Shown here: in pieces, positions 33,487 through 44,689 of the stretch
How positions within the stretch are numbered: the first letter of the stretch is position 1
How the letters are laid out: every line of letters begins with the position of its first letter
Assembly: GCA_000827265.1 (NCBI GenBank)
Contig: KN834774.1
Span: 546,328-610,327 of the forward strand
From: Collybiopsis luxurians FD-317 M1
Taxonomy: Eukaryota > Basidiomycota > Agaricomycetes > Agaricales > Omphalotaceae
Reading direction: 5' to 3'
Length of the DNA: 64,000 bases
Made by a program: the position numbers and the translations under genes
Notes under the pieces: generated by a model
Seen by the model: the letters and a program-made list of their open reading frames with translations, nothing else
Told to the model about the DNA's origin: nothing
The model's database searches: none

Positions 33487-34177
33487 GATATCAGTTATTT
33501 CCAGTGATCTGGGGAGGGCTTCAACAGCTTCCTGTTTTATCAATGCAATATCATTCAAATACTCTCCATATGCATGAAATTGGTTAAGGGAATAACAGAG
33601 GGAAAATAGAACTTCAGAGTGAAGCAGACTATTGAGAGATTTCTGCATGGAACCAGAATGTATATATAATATTAACCACAGCTACTCCTGGAAGGGACAA
33701 TCATGAGGTGCAGGACACCCTGGACACCACTATGCATCAATCTCTAACAGGTGGTCTGCAGCCAATTGATGCCAAACCCTTCCAATTATGCTGGTCATCT
33801 CAGAGGGAAAGTGCATCCTGACCCCGACCATTGAATGGCACAGTCAGGTTGAGGAGAATTAGGCACCTTGTTAGTGTCTATCAGGGCAGCACTCAAAAGT
33901 TGGTTGAAAATAGCTCACCAGTGAGGGTATTAGACATATAGTTGAAATAGAAGATTATCTATGAACTTCAAAAAAATGATTAGTTCGATCCTATATAACA
34001 GCAAATATACTACAGTCAACTGTATAACCCATATACGGGATGGGTACAACCTGTATCTGTACCATCCCAATGAATTGAATTCCAAAATACAGCTATAAAA
34101 AGTACAGGTAACCCTGTACCTGTGCTATATTAAATATGGTTGTACCTGTATATGGGTATGGTGACATGCCCTACTCT
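33487..34177. other. No gene; short repeated TGTACC-type words
   Basis: Non-coding. From 34017 to 34170 there are repeated and inverted TGTATAACCCATATACGGG, GTACAACCTGTATCTGTACC and GGTTGTACCTGTATATGGG words, which look like the ends of a small repeat or MITE leading into the hairpin at 34178. Confidence 0.35.
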
Positions 34178-34310
34178 CAGCAATCCCCCCAAATAGGAAT
34201 GTGCTTTCAATTTACATACCTGTAGTAGTGACTCCAAACAAATTAATATTTGTTTGGAGTCACTACTACATATATATATATTGAAAGCACATTCCTATTT
34301 GGGATTGCTG
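34178..34310. repeat. Long near-perfect hairpin (palindrome)
   Basis: Left arm 34178-34243 and right arm 34248-34310 are inverted copies separated by a 4-base loop (TAAT). The arms share CAGCAATCCC, AAATAGGAATGTGCTTTCAAT and GTAGTAGTGACTCCAAACAAAT exactly. They differ only by three extra C in the left arm and by a 10-base block (TTACATACCT against TATA repeats). The right arm overlaps the edge of the CpG-retaining segment. Confidence 0.85.
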
Positions 34311-34745
34311 ACACTTAAAATCATGATTGGGTGTCAACACCTCTAAATCTGGCCCACTGTCGGTGAGAATAATGGTAGGAGTAGTAACAGCGCCTCCAAC
34401 TGTGATATAAGTGTAGATTGAGGAATTGAAGTCAACTTCAAATTTGTCAGGGCTAACAACAAAAGCCTCCATATCGGAGCTAGCCTTGACTTGGAGCTGC
34501 AAAACAAGAGTTCAGTAAGGAAAAAAAGGAAACAAGTATGGGAAAGAAATACAATATTGCCAGGTTGAAGCCCAGTCACATTTTTGAACTCAAAAGACAC
34601 AACGCTTCTGGAAGCAATGTGTCCCAGCTTATAAATGACGTCATTAGCGGCGTCAACTACACTGACAGTGACATTAAACTCCGTTCCATTTGTAACTCTC
34701 ATTCCGGAGACCTGAGGGGAGATGAGATGAAGATGTTGCAATTAT
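34311..34745 (-). CDS. Short two-exon coding-like fragment (unidentified)
   Basis: On the minus strand, exon 1 (about 34712-34560) reads VSGMRVTNGTEFNVTVSVVD and SRSVVSFEFKNVTGLQPG. A GT-AG intron of about 60 bp (ending TTTTGCAG near 34504) is followed by LQVKASSDMEAFVVSPDKFEV, VDFNSSIYTYITVGGAVTTP and LTDSGPDLEVLTPNHDFKC. The beta-strand-like, Asn-Xaa-Thr/Ser-rich character would suit a secreted protein, but no signal peptide is visible and no family is recognised. The hairpin at 34178-34310 cuts into the 3' end. Confidence 0.35.
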
Positions 34746-36420
34746 TATTCCAAAATGGGGACATACCTTTTGAACCATTATGGAGTCAATTTTCAGAAAA
34801 GAAATATAGTGCTGGAGGGGGTTTGTTGACATTTCATTGAAGGACACAGATGGATTTTATAGCATATTGGCAAAGGCAAATGCCAGGGCAAGGTGTAAAA
34901 AATAAAATCGAACAAAAAGCAACACCGGTGCTGGATGCATGGCCTGTCGCAAAGTCCACTGACTTGGTGTTCAGTGAGACGAATGGTAGGGAATTAGCCA
35001 GTGCCGGGTGGGATTAGGGAAAAGTATCCAGATCTGAAATAAACAACAATAGAACGGCATCAAGGATTCCGCAGGTAGGATGAGAGGATAGTTGACATCG
35101 GATATGCCCAGTGGTAAATCAATCAGTGCATCTTCTTCAAAGCCTAAGAGCTTATTCTTATCGATATGAATCCAATATATATATTGAACCATCTCACATC
35201 CCGTTTTGAAATTCCAAGGCAAATCAATGCCCAATAGCACCACGAGGCTGATACGGGATTGTGAAATTGTATGGTCTCAAGAAGCCGCAGCTAAGATGAT
35301 ATGCTTAGCAAGCCAGATATCGATGCGCATCTGATTCCCTCGAAGCCTAGGAGCTCATTCTTATCGATATGAATTAAAGTATGTATCGGACGATTTCAAT
35401 GAAAGTGCCGGTTTCAGCTGCCCGGACATGGTAACTGCCAAAAAAATGACATGGTACTCAGATGGAATGAATTGGCTAGTCGTAGATGGCCTGTAAGATT
35501 GAACATCGAAGTTTCTGCTGGAATGGGTCTTCAAAATCTGAAAAGCATCTTATTACGGCGGAATCGCAATATCTTAGACGCATCAATTGCCACGAGTCCT
35601 TTTCATAATTTCTTGAAAAGGGAATTTATACTACAGTGTCCGCTACAGATCGTGATTCACCGGCTGATAACACATTCCATAGATTCCGCGATGATAAGAA
35701 CGAGATTTTTGAAGATTAGAATCGTTGTGCAGCGAACGCAATTTTCCCTCGCCCTGGGCAGAGGGTCCGCGCTTAACAAAATGCCTTGGATTCTCATAAG
35801 AATTACGCGATGGGTGAAGTGTGCTTTTTGGACTTCAGTGAGCCGGATTCATCTGCAGACTATTTGGGGACATCCGATTTGGCAAGGAAGTTGGAAATGA
35901 ACATTTTTGAGCAGTTGGATTCCATGTTCCCATTGAGATCGTTTCAATAGGCATTCAAATGAAATAATGATTCCACCATGCTACCAATAGACTACTAGGC
36001 TTTCGGGGAACCAAATGCACAAGTTCCCCCGCCGGGCAAATCCGATGTCATTGATTATGCCTGCCTTAATTAGTGCAGTTTATTGTCGGTTTTCTTGAGA
36101 AGATAATTCATCCGTCTCACTGAACTGATTGTTCCAGAATAACTTGTGATAGATGGATTTGATTGGTATATCGATTGAACCACCCTCAGCCTAGCTCTTG
36201 AGAAATCCGATATTATAAGCCGGCCCTCCTGCACTGAGCTACTTACAATGTGCACGCAGATAGCAGGAAAAGCTACATACCAAAAAAGCAAGTCCGGCTC
36301 GTGAATAGGTCTTAACTCCATCCGAGTCATATCGTCCTGAGCCTGAACAAGCGCAAGACTCCTGTGAATCATGGCTTTTCGAGAACTAAGGCTGATTGTC
36401 TCACTCACGACCTTGCACTA
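34746..36420. other. CpG-retaining island without recognised gene
   Basis: CpG is common here (about 20 in 35461-35820), unlike the adjacent kilobases. A diverged duplication is visible: 35140-35175 and 35342-35375 share AAGCCTA-GAGCT-ATTCTTATCGATATGAAT. Minus-strand 35243-34971 reads LPWNFKTGCEMVQYIYWIHI then DKNKLLGF, which looks coding. 36408-36070 minus and 35451-35900 plus are open but featureless. This is either a younger insertion or sequence never methylated. Confidence 0.4.
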
Positions 36421-37036
36421 CAAGACTTCTCCATTCTCTAAGTAAGAACGCAGGAGCACAAAATCCCACAAGGTCACAATGTCATTAGTTTATGATCTTA
36501 TTTGTAGAATACTCTGTATTTTGTATTTTCACAGTTTAAGTAAAGCATCAATTCAGGTACTCAGACTACAGAATGACGAAGCGATTACACTAAACTAACT
36601 ACCCACCGTACTCCCCATTGATACAACTCAATTTTATTTGAATATAAAAATCCCATATTCAATAATTTCTACCCTTACACCTAAAGAGAACTTAAGTATC
36701 TGGTACATTGTGCTTCATTGCACTAAAACCTAAACTCAGTGTTGACTTAGATAGAATGTGCAGTCTCGGAAAGAGCAGTGATTAACTCATGCAATCATTG
36801 TATTATGATGGAAATATTATGATAGCAGTTTCTCGAGAACAAGATATCAATATCTGATGATCCATCCAAGTTATTGATGAGTAAAACATGATATCAGAGA
36901 AAGTTGTTGGTATCAAAACCTGATAATCTGAAGAAGAATCAGCATCTGATGAACTGATAATGATGATTCCGAGATTGTTCCATGATTTCCCCATGGTTTC
37001 TCGCAACTTTGATCAACTGTCCAACAGCATCATAAT
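36421..37036. other. No gene recognised
   Basis: AT-rich and non-coding. GAT-rich words (TGATGATCC, CTGATAATC, CTGATGAACTGATAATGATG) repeat from 36850 to 36970. Confidence 0.3.
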
Positions 37037-37628
37037 TGTTGAACAGCTGTTTCCTGATATTCTTGAGACATAAGATAGTTTGAATAATGATTACTGAGCA
37101 TTACTTGTAGCACCTGATAATTTATTGAGCATTCTCACAAGTTCAGCTTGGCACATTTATTCTGCTGACTGAGCAAGAGAAACCAATTCAGTTGTTTCAC
37201 ACAGACATTGACCAATGGCAATATTTGCATTGTACCATTGTCTCAAGCCTGAACAGTATAAAAGAGAGACAGAATATGTATAGAAAGACAAGCACTGGTT
37301 GCCCCAAGACTGCCCTAAGCTATCAGCTAAAGCAGTTAAGGTGCAACTGTGTGTTTCTAGAGAAAGATAGAGAAAGAAAGGAAGAGAAAGAACTAGTACA
37401 GAAAGAGAAGACTTGTAACAGTTAAAAAGCTTAAAGTTATTGTTTCAAGTTTAGTTCAGAAGTACCAGTTCAGAGAAAGAAAGTTAGTTAAGAAAGAGCA
37501 AAGTCATAGCAGGCCCAAGTTTTACAGAACTTGAGAAGCAAAATCTGTTAAATATTCTTTATTGTGTTTTGTGCAATTGTACATTGAATTTCTACTTTGA
37601 AGACTCCCTTGAACTTGAGTGTTTGACA
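37037..37628 (+). mobile_element. LTR-like segment with TATA box
   Basis: Bounded by TGTTGAACAG and GTTTGACA (TG...CA). It contains a CCAAT word at 37212-37216, TATAAAAG at 37257-37264, then a transcribed-looking purine-rich AGAGAAAG tract and a T-rich 3' part: the order expected of U3-R-U5. No matching target-site duplication is seen (flanks ATAAT / TAAGA) and no gag follows in the same orientation, so it could be a solo or orphan LTR, or a false positive. Confidence 0.35.
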
Positions 37629-37691
37629 TAAGAGTGTGTTGGTGTTGGGGTGTGTGTTTGTTGCACATTCACTTTTGCACTTAGCCCAGAG

Positions 37692-38741
37692 TCAGCATAT
37701 CACTGTACCCCTCCTCCTCCTCTCAATCAACACCTTCCTCACAAACTCTTCCCTCTCTGTAAGAACTGTCATAATCAAATGTGCTGACTTCATCAACCTC
37801 ATAGTTGACATTCTCAACAAAGGTCTCTCCCCAGACTTGGGACCTCCCTCTCCAGACCTCAGCCTCAAACCCATAATCATTTCCCTGCCATAACCATAAA
37901 CATACTTAGGCCACCTCTGACTCCCAGACATCCTTCCACTCCTCCCACTCCCACCCCCACCCCCACCCCCATTCCAACTACCACCCAATTGCATTGTACC
38001 CACAGACCTCACTGAAGAATTCTTCTTCCTAACAACCAGCACTGCTGTCAAACTGTACAAACCCACAGAGCTATTCCTCAAAGGTCCAGACACCATCAAA
38101 GAAGAAGAAAAAAAACTCAAACCCAGACCCATCTCCATTCCTGACCCAAGCTCAGGCAATGACAACCTTCCTCCATCAACAAATGGCGAGGACATACAAA
38201 TATGAACAACCCCCCTCCCCCCTTCAATCTCCTCCAACTCCACCTTCACCAACTTCATAACCATCTCTGGAATCTTCCTGACCAACTCCCCACTCCAATA
38301 TTCTACCCACTCTGTTCCCTCGCCTCAACTTGAAGCAGTAGTGTTCACAGTAACAGTAACACTCTTGCATCTCCAACTAACACAAACACTCCTAACAGGC
38401 AATCTTGTCAACTTATCCTCCCCCTCCTCACTAACCATCCTCAATCCACCACCACCATGGCCACCGGCAGCTTTAGCAACAGCATTAAATGCATATACCA
38501 AATTAGCCTTGAGACTTGACAACCATGACTCATTCTGAGCATGGATGTGGGGGACAAATTCAGGATTCTGCAAGCCATCTATACCCAAAACCCTGTCTGA
38601 GAGAGATACAGGAGAAGCAACCATGTTCTCAGAGATTATAGGCACAGGAAGGAAGGGACTTGGCACTCTCGAGGCAGAGATGGTAGTGTCAACAGAGGTG
38701 GAGGTGGAGGTGAAGTAGCAGATATGTCTCCAGTATTCCAA
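37692..38741 (-). pseudogene. Unidentified single-exon coding-like ORF with one TGA
   Basis: The minus strand reads for about 350 codons with a single TGA at 38325-38327, probably from CGA (AGT-TGA-GGC). Segments include SVSLSDRVLGIDGLQNPEFV, HIHAQNESWLSSLKANLVYA, LVRKIPEMVMKLVKVELEEI, a seven-Gly run and a basic C-terminus (VLIERRRRG). A frame change near 38700 may link it to WCYCDSCHSS upstream. No domain is recognised. It ends 64 bp from the LTR-like segment and points toward it. Confidence 0.35.
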
Positions 38742-38956
38742 AGCACACTCAGTGTAATGCTAGAGTGACAAGAGTCACAGTAACACCACACAAGAGATGG
38801 GGGACAAGGTAGGTGCTCAGGAATGACTGTTGTAAGTGGGGTGATATTCAAGAGAACCTGCTTCTACAAGTATAAACTGAACTCCTTATACACAAAAAAC
38901 TAGCTACCCTGTGTTCAAATACAGTAAGTATAAGATAACATGAATGATAAGATATG

Positions 38957-39975
38957 AGCTTCCCTAGCTCTTCCCCCACTCCCCAATCACATGAGCAATC
39001 ATGTGATGTCCCAAAATGAGTTAATATACTGTTGAACGAAGTTGAAGTCAAACTTCACATTCACTAATAAAATATTACATTCTCAGTAAATAAACTACAC
39101 AATTAACTTGACTACTTGAGTCTTGAGTACAGTAAGCAGACAGGAAAGGTTTCATAAAGTTGCATCCCCCTCAGACATGTTCAGAACATGTTCCGAGCCA
39201 TGTCACTGCCCATCATTTCCACCTCATCACCCTTGCTATTTGCTTCCTGATCCCTCCAGGCTGAACCTCATTGATCCCTGCAGTCTCTGCTTCCCACCCA
39301 CTGTTCCTGCCCCCCGCTGTGTGTCTGCTCCTTGTCCAGACTTTTCCCCAAATATGTATGATGTATTTATTATTTTTTGACTACTTTGCACAATGTATTA
39401 GCTCCAATACTGTGTAATAACTTAATGACAAGCTATTGGCTGCATATAACCTACACACTGTAGATGAAGACCAGTGAGCTCAAGGGAACAGATTGAAATG
39501 GAAAATTGCCAGACAAGGTCATTTCATACAATTCTATGTATGTGCATATACTATGTTTATTACTGGGGAGGGAATAAGTCCAGACTGAGCTGGGGCCTGG
39601 ACAATGGGCAGGGGGCAGGAACAGTGGGCGGGAAGCTGGAACAGTGAGCAGGAAGCCAGAACAGGTGATCAATGAGGTTCAGCCTGGAAGGATCAGGAAG
39701 CAAATAGCGAGGGTGATGAGGTGGAAATGATGGGCAGTGACATGGCCCGGCACATGTTCTGAAACATGTCCGAGGGGATGCGACTCTGCAAAACCTTCAC
39801 TGTACTCAAGACTCAAGTAGTTAAGTTAATTGTGTAGTTTATCTACTGAGAATGTAATATTTTATTAGTGAATGTGAAGTTTGACTTCAACTTCATTCAA
39901 CAGTATATTGACTCATTTTGGGACATCATATGATTGCTCATGTGATTGGGGAGTGAGGGGAGAGCTAGGGAAGCT
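38957..39975. repeat. Large inverted repeat, arms about 400 bp, spacer about 210 bp
   Basis: Arm 38957-39352 recurs as its reverse complement at 39565-39975. Both arms contain AGCTTCCCTAGCTC, GACATCA(C/T)ATGATTGCTCATG, AAGTTGAAGTCAAACTTCAC, TAATATTTTATTAG, CAAGTAGT-AAGTTAATTGTG, GGAAATGATGGGCAGTGACAT and TGATCAATGAGGTTCAGCCT in mirrored order. Small indels occur near the inner ends. It could be a foldback element or two copies of one repeat inserted tail to tail. No coding content beyond mirrored short frames. Confidence 0.8.
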
Positions 39976-40100
39976 TAAGATATGCATCAGGAAAAATAGC
40001 TTGAGCTTGGGGTTAAATTATAACAACCTCAAGAAACCTAAGAAGCATAAGATACTTCAAGTACTTAGGTTACATAGGTTTCCACAGTCCAACCCCTATA

Positions 40101-40180
40101 TCCTAGGGTGCCCTAGGTTGTCCTAGGTTGTCTCAGGTTGCCCCAGGTTGCCCAAGGTTGGCTCAGGTTGGCTCAGGTTG
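40101..40180 (+). repeat. Decamer tandem array, eight copies of a 10-bp unit
   Basis: Exact 10-bp phasing: TCCTAGGGTG, CCCTAGGTTG, TCCTAGGTTG, TCTCAGGTTG, CCCCAGGTTG, CCCAAGGTTG, GCTCAGGTTG, GCTCAGGTTG. One unit per DNA helical turn. The same word family appears at 5700-5870 and 40630-40790. Confidence 0.9.
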
Positions 40181-40629
40181 CATAAAGGGTTAATAAGTAA
40201 AAATAATATATCTTTATATATTACTGTTTGTACTCTATTCTACTGTATATAGTGAGCTATTGTACTTGTATAGTAGTAGTAGTATTGAACTTGTACATAT
40301 TTTATGTATAGTATATATGGTGTACATTTTCATCAGGTACTATACTTTATAATGTATTACAGTATTTCAGTACAGTAAAGAGCTTATACATGTACATATA
40401 GTGTGTATATAGTATGGTATAATTGTGATATACTTGTTTTGACCATATGAAAATTATTTTGATTGTAGACAGCTCACGGAGTTACATCATGTGACTTATG
40501 TCAAATTTCAGTTTCTATGAGTTATCTACAACTAAGAAGGTGTCTTTGACATGCATTTAGGATAGATTAAAGCATAGGTATATATATTCAATATAATTTT
40601 GCCTTATTTGGTAATATTTACAGCATCAC
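40181..40629. other. AT-rich spacer between two decamer tracts
   Basis: Rich in TATA/GTAC words (TATATATT, TAGTAGTAGTAG, TGTACATAT). No coding. With the flanking decamer tracts it may form one composite repeat. Confidence 0.4.
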
Positions 40630-40800
40630 TCCTCAGGTATCCTTGGGATACCTGAGGTTTGCCCAGGATATTAGCATTTCCTAGGTTACCTGAGGTTCAC
40701 CCAGGTTGCACAGGTCACCTAGGTCACCCAGGTCCCTCAGGTTGCTCCAGGTTGCCTCCTAGGTAACCTGAGGCTCAGACCAATTTTCCTGATGTGCTTG
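40630..40800 (+). repeat. Second decamer-type tract, copia-leader-like
   Basis: Built of CCTAGGTTAC, CTGAGGTTCA, CCCAGGTTGC, CACCTAGGT and similar words at about 10-bp spacing. It ends CTCAGACCAATTTTCCTGATGTGCTT, closely matching the sequence that follows the tract at 5700-5870 just before the copia gag. No gag follows here. Confidence 0.6.
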
Positions 40801-41229
40801 ATACAATAGTTTCAAAAGAGATCATGACAAAGTCACAATTCTGTTACATATACACTCCAAAGGGGTGTTAACAAAGTAACTTTAATATTTCAAAGTCTGC
40901 TAACTTTGTCTTACAAAAGTAACTTTAATATAAAAGCATTTTTTGAACAATATTGTGCACATCCACAATTTTGTCTGCACTGGGCTTCAGTTTACATCAA
41001 ACTGTACAATTCCTGCATCAGTCTCCATCAAATTGACTGCCTCCAGACCATGATTACTTGCAGTCAATGGTCTGTACTATGATTGTGCTGCCTCTGGCCT
41101 ATTTAACAACATGTTTATGTGAATTTTTTGATGCTGTAGCATAGTTGTCACTGCTTTCCAGTAGTTCAATATAGATTTTTTAGCTTACTTGCTCTGACCT
41201 GACATACTCCAACAAAGACAAATGTAGAA

Positions 41230-41480
41230 CATTGCAGACAACTGACATCTATTTACTGGTAGTGTATAGATCATTGACTGACTACTAATGTCTGCTTACA
41301 GACAGCTGGTTGATGATTGACGGACCACTAACATCTGCTTACTGACTGCTTGCCGATGATTGACTGACTGCTAACATATTTACCAACAACTAACAGATGA
41401 CTGATGACTAACTGATGACTAACTGACCATTAACCAATGGCCAACAGACAACTAACAGACAACTCACCAATAACTGACAG
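41230..41480 (+). repeat. Low-complexity ACTGATGACTA repeats
   Basis: Loose tandem words of CTGACTGCTAAC, GATGACTAACTGATGACTAACTGACC and CAACAGACAACTAACAGACAACT. No coding. Confidence 0.6.
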
Positions 41481-41672
41481 ACCAAGCAATGAGTTGCTAT
41501 TGCTGAGTTCAGGCATCACCACTACACAAGAACATGCTTTTCATGGGAGAAAATTGCTCTAAAGCTGTGATATTCTCCATTTCACACTTGCATTTCAATG
41601 GTACAAATGCAGAACAATGTATTAACATATTAGAAGTCAGATGGATACATAGTTTGAACAATAGCCAGAGCA

Positions 41673-43220
41673 TCAATCCAGAGATTTATGACTAGGCTGC
41701 CTAGAATAGGCCTGAAGTAGTGTATCTAGGTAATCAACCTGCTGTTGAGTTAAAGGCCCAGTGGGGGTGTTTACTGAAACCTCATTAAGATCAGAGAGAG
41801 GACCATTATGACCTAACCATGAACCTGCTCCTTCATTACTATAGTTCTTCCACAGAGACTGTAATAGATCATCATCTTGTAATCCTTCCCAGTCCACTCC
41901 AAAGACCTCAAGTTTTTCATTGGTCATTGCATACCAATCTACAGGATCCCCCCAATGACCATTGATAAGCATATCAAATCCAAACCTGTCCTCTGGACTC
42001 CAAGCTGGACTGTCCTGTTGTGTAATCCAGTGGTGGTTCCATGATTCAGCCCAAAATGCAAGCTGTTCATTGATGACAGGCAGAAAGAGATGCTGAAGTA
42101 ACCAGACATGGTTAACATTTGAGATCTGAAGACCATGATGTAGCTCGAGACTTGTGAAAAGGTTGTTCCAAGCTTGAGAGATGTAGTTACTAACATCTAC
42201 CCACAGATGCTCTATACAAACATTATGAACTGATCTAATACAAGAAAAGATTAGATGATTCTTTGCATAATGGCATTGTCTTACCTTCCCCAAATATAAG
42301 AACCTCAACCTTCTCCCCAGGCAAATTCCATGAATGTGGCTACCCATATGTTCTCCACTCCATGATCTCCACAAAGTCATGAGGGGAGGCCATAATGCCT
42401 TGCTGCAGATAAGAAAAGTGATAAGACTGTTTGTCCACAGCTGTTATTACTGGCTCTCAAAGCAATAATCATGCATGAGTAGCCATGAATCACAATTCCC
42501 CAGTGGATTAAGTCTAAACCAAATAGAATATCAATGCAAGCTAGATAGTTTCCAGTGATAAGCTCACAACAATGGCCATCATGGTGCCACAAAGAGTTTG
42601 GACCAGGTACAGAGTATTTGTGATGACAAATTGTTATTCACCTGAAAACTTGATGTATGGGATCAATTCAAATAAGCAATTGATGAATGCATTTGTAGGA
42701 AATGCTATGGCCAAGTCATTGAAGCATATCTTGCAACATATGAATTCCAGCCCTACCATAATGGGCTTGCAGATGGGTTAGAAGAGAGTACAGCTAGCTA
42801 TTGGTCATGCCAGAATTACCAGACAAAGAAGATGGAATGGAGGCTGCTTCAGCTTGAACTGCTTCTGGTAATTGGGACAGTTCTTGTTATTGGCCATCAA
42901 GAATAGGGTCATCTTTGTCTGATTCCAATCTAGTAGATGATGAAAAAGGAACCTCTCCTGGGGTTGCAAGGCCAAGTTCAAGGAGACATCATCTGATTGT
43001 CCTATGGGGAACATCAAGGAAGTGGCTCAGGGCAGAGGTTGTGCAATGACTATAAGCCCACTGTAAGAAATCTGGATCAATTACCATATGTGGTTGCCCA
43101 CATTGTCCAGTGTATTCAACATAGACAACCTCTGATCTACTGTGATGTGATGCCTCAACTTGTTGGTGATATAAGGCTCTAACATCAAGTATCATTATTT
43201 GAAGGCTGGTGCAAACACTC
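41673..43220 (-). pseudogene. Integrase-core (DDE) protein relic, Agaricomycete family II
   Basis: The N-terminal part (about 43195-42990) reads VVYVEYTGQCGQPHMVIDPD and LSHFLDVPHRTIR, a helix-turn-helix-like segment. The core reads HYGRAGIHMLQDML, SVPGPNSLWHHDG (first Asp), an intron from about 42565 to 42512, then IHWGIVIHGYS and LRASNNSCGQTVL. The third acidic residue is in SVHNVCIEHLWVDV (about 42220). The C-terminus reads HGLQISNVNHVWLLQHLFL, SPEDRFGFDMLINGHWGD, VDWEGL. TGA stops at 42716-42718, 42668-42670 and 42638-42640 (plus coordinates) and a frame break near 42380, which removes the second Asp region, make it dead. Expected arginines read Cys, His or Gln throughout. These integrase-like genes are multicopy in mushrooms. 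Confidence 0.7.
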
Positions 43221-43289
43221 TGACTCCATTTGGGGTTTAGCGTAAATCCTTCATACCTGTAACCTCCAGGCCTTGAAGGAGAAAACTGC

Positions 43290-43874
43290 TTGTCAAGATC
43301 CAGAAAAGCCCAACAAATTCCATTTTTTCTGGGTACTTATGGGAATCCAGAATCCATGCCATTTTGGAGCACTGAAAATTCAGGTGAGATTTGCATGTCA
43401 AGTGAAACACTGATTTCTCACATCTTTAACCTTCCTAGCCTTGCAATGTGTCATCCCAGTGGAGCATCGAAGCATATCCAACACATGTGGAGGGACAGGG
43501 AGGTGTTCAGCCTAATGCACAAGTTTGCTGAGTGGACCTGTGCGTGTAGAGAAAAGGCTAAGTTTCAGGACACCATTTTGAGGATGACTGAATTGTCGCA
43601 GTTGGTTCCAGAATGTGACCCAGATGGCCAGATCCTGGCAGGTGTCCTTCAAAAGTTGGATGAATGGGAGAATCAAGCCATTGTCATTAGCGAGGACAAC
43701 AGCGGCAACAGCAAAAATAGCGGAGACCAAGAGAACAGTGACGACAAGGTCCAGTTTGTCAAATCAGGACCCAGAACAGCTGGATGTGTAATGGGCAGTT
43801 CCCACTCAACCACGACACTCCAATGGCCAGAGTACATTGTTGAGCATGTTGAATGTGCACGCCATGCAATTTGA
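43290..43874 (+). CDS. Hypothetical ORF, 194 codons
   Basis: An open frame with no recognised domain. Features are HMWRDREVFSLMHKFAEWTC, LSQLVPECDPDGQILAGVLQ, KLDEWENQA, then an Asn/Ser/Asp-rich low-complexity stretch (EDNSGNSKNSGDQENSDDK). Intactness in a CpG-poor, decayed area could be chance. It may be an exon of a larger lost gene, and the start is arbitrary. Confidence 0.25.
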   Translation: MSRSRKAQQIPFFLGTYGNPESMPFWSTENSGEICMSSETLISHIFNLPSLAMCHPSGASKHIQHMWRDREVFSLMHKFAEWTCACREKAKFQDTILRMTELSQLVPECDPDGQILAGVLQKLDEWENQAIVISEDNSGNSKNSGDQENSDDKVQFVKSGPRTAGCVMGSSHSTTTLQWPEYIVEHVECARHAI

Positions 43875-44689
43875 ATGGCTGCATTGGATTGCCAAATGAA
43901 GAATCCACAGTTTTGGGTGAGAGTGCAAGGCTTGAAAGCAGTGTTACCAAAGAGCAGTGATGATGATTAAAGAGTCTACATACCTACATTATTCATCTAC
44001 CCTATTTACCCCATTAACAGCCTGTACAATGTTCAGTTGTAGAACAAAGACCTTAGTCTGAGCTTAGAAACCACCTAAGTGCTTCAATACCAAACATGCA
44101 ATTGCAAACAAGGACAGGCAAGGGCAAGGAACTGCAGTAAATACCCATTGGTGCTTACAGGTCTGAAACACAGTATGGGCACTTAGTTCCGCTTCTAACT
44201 TCCTCCATGTTACCATGCTCCAACCCCTTCTGCAAATCCTGTAACCACAACCCAGTGCACCTATCGAGCCTATTTGCAACTGAGGTCATCTTCTACTGCA
44301 ACTAATTGTTGCCAGTATGGTTCTCAACTATTGTTGTTGGGATCTTTCACTCTGTAGTGCTGGTAATGCACACCTAGGTATGTCCTATACCTTTTCCCTA
44401 GCATTTTCATTAACCCTAGATGCCCAGGTCCCCAAACTGACAAATCTTTATCCTCTGAAGCTTCTGAGACTGTCACCTTGCGAGCTGTCACTGGTCAATC
44501 TTTGCAATCACTCTGGATCTCATCAATCTCATGAGTTCTTTTCACTGAAGTCCTGAGGAATAGCACACTAACATGTAGTCCAGTGCCCTTGCCAAACTCC
44601 TTACATACATCAGTATCTCAAGACTTGAACTAGTGGTCTGTTTATCCCTTTACCATTATGCCCAATGCTGAGTCTCTTTTCACCCAGGT
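43875..44689. other. No gene recognised
   Basis: Only short frames on both strands; no repeats of note. Confidence 0.3.
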
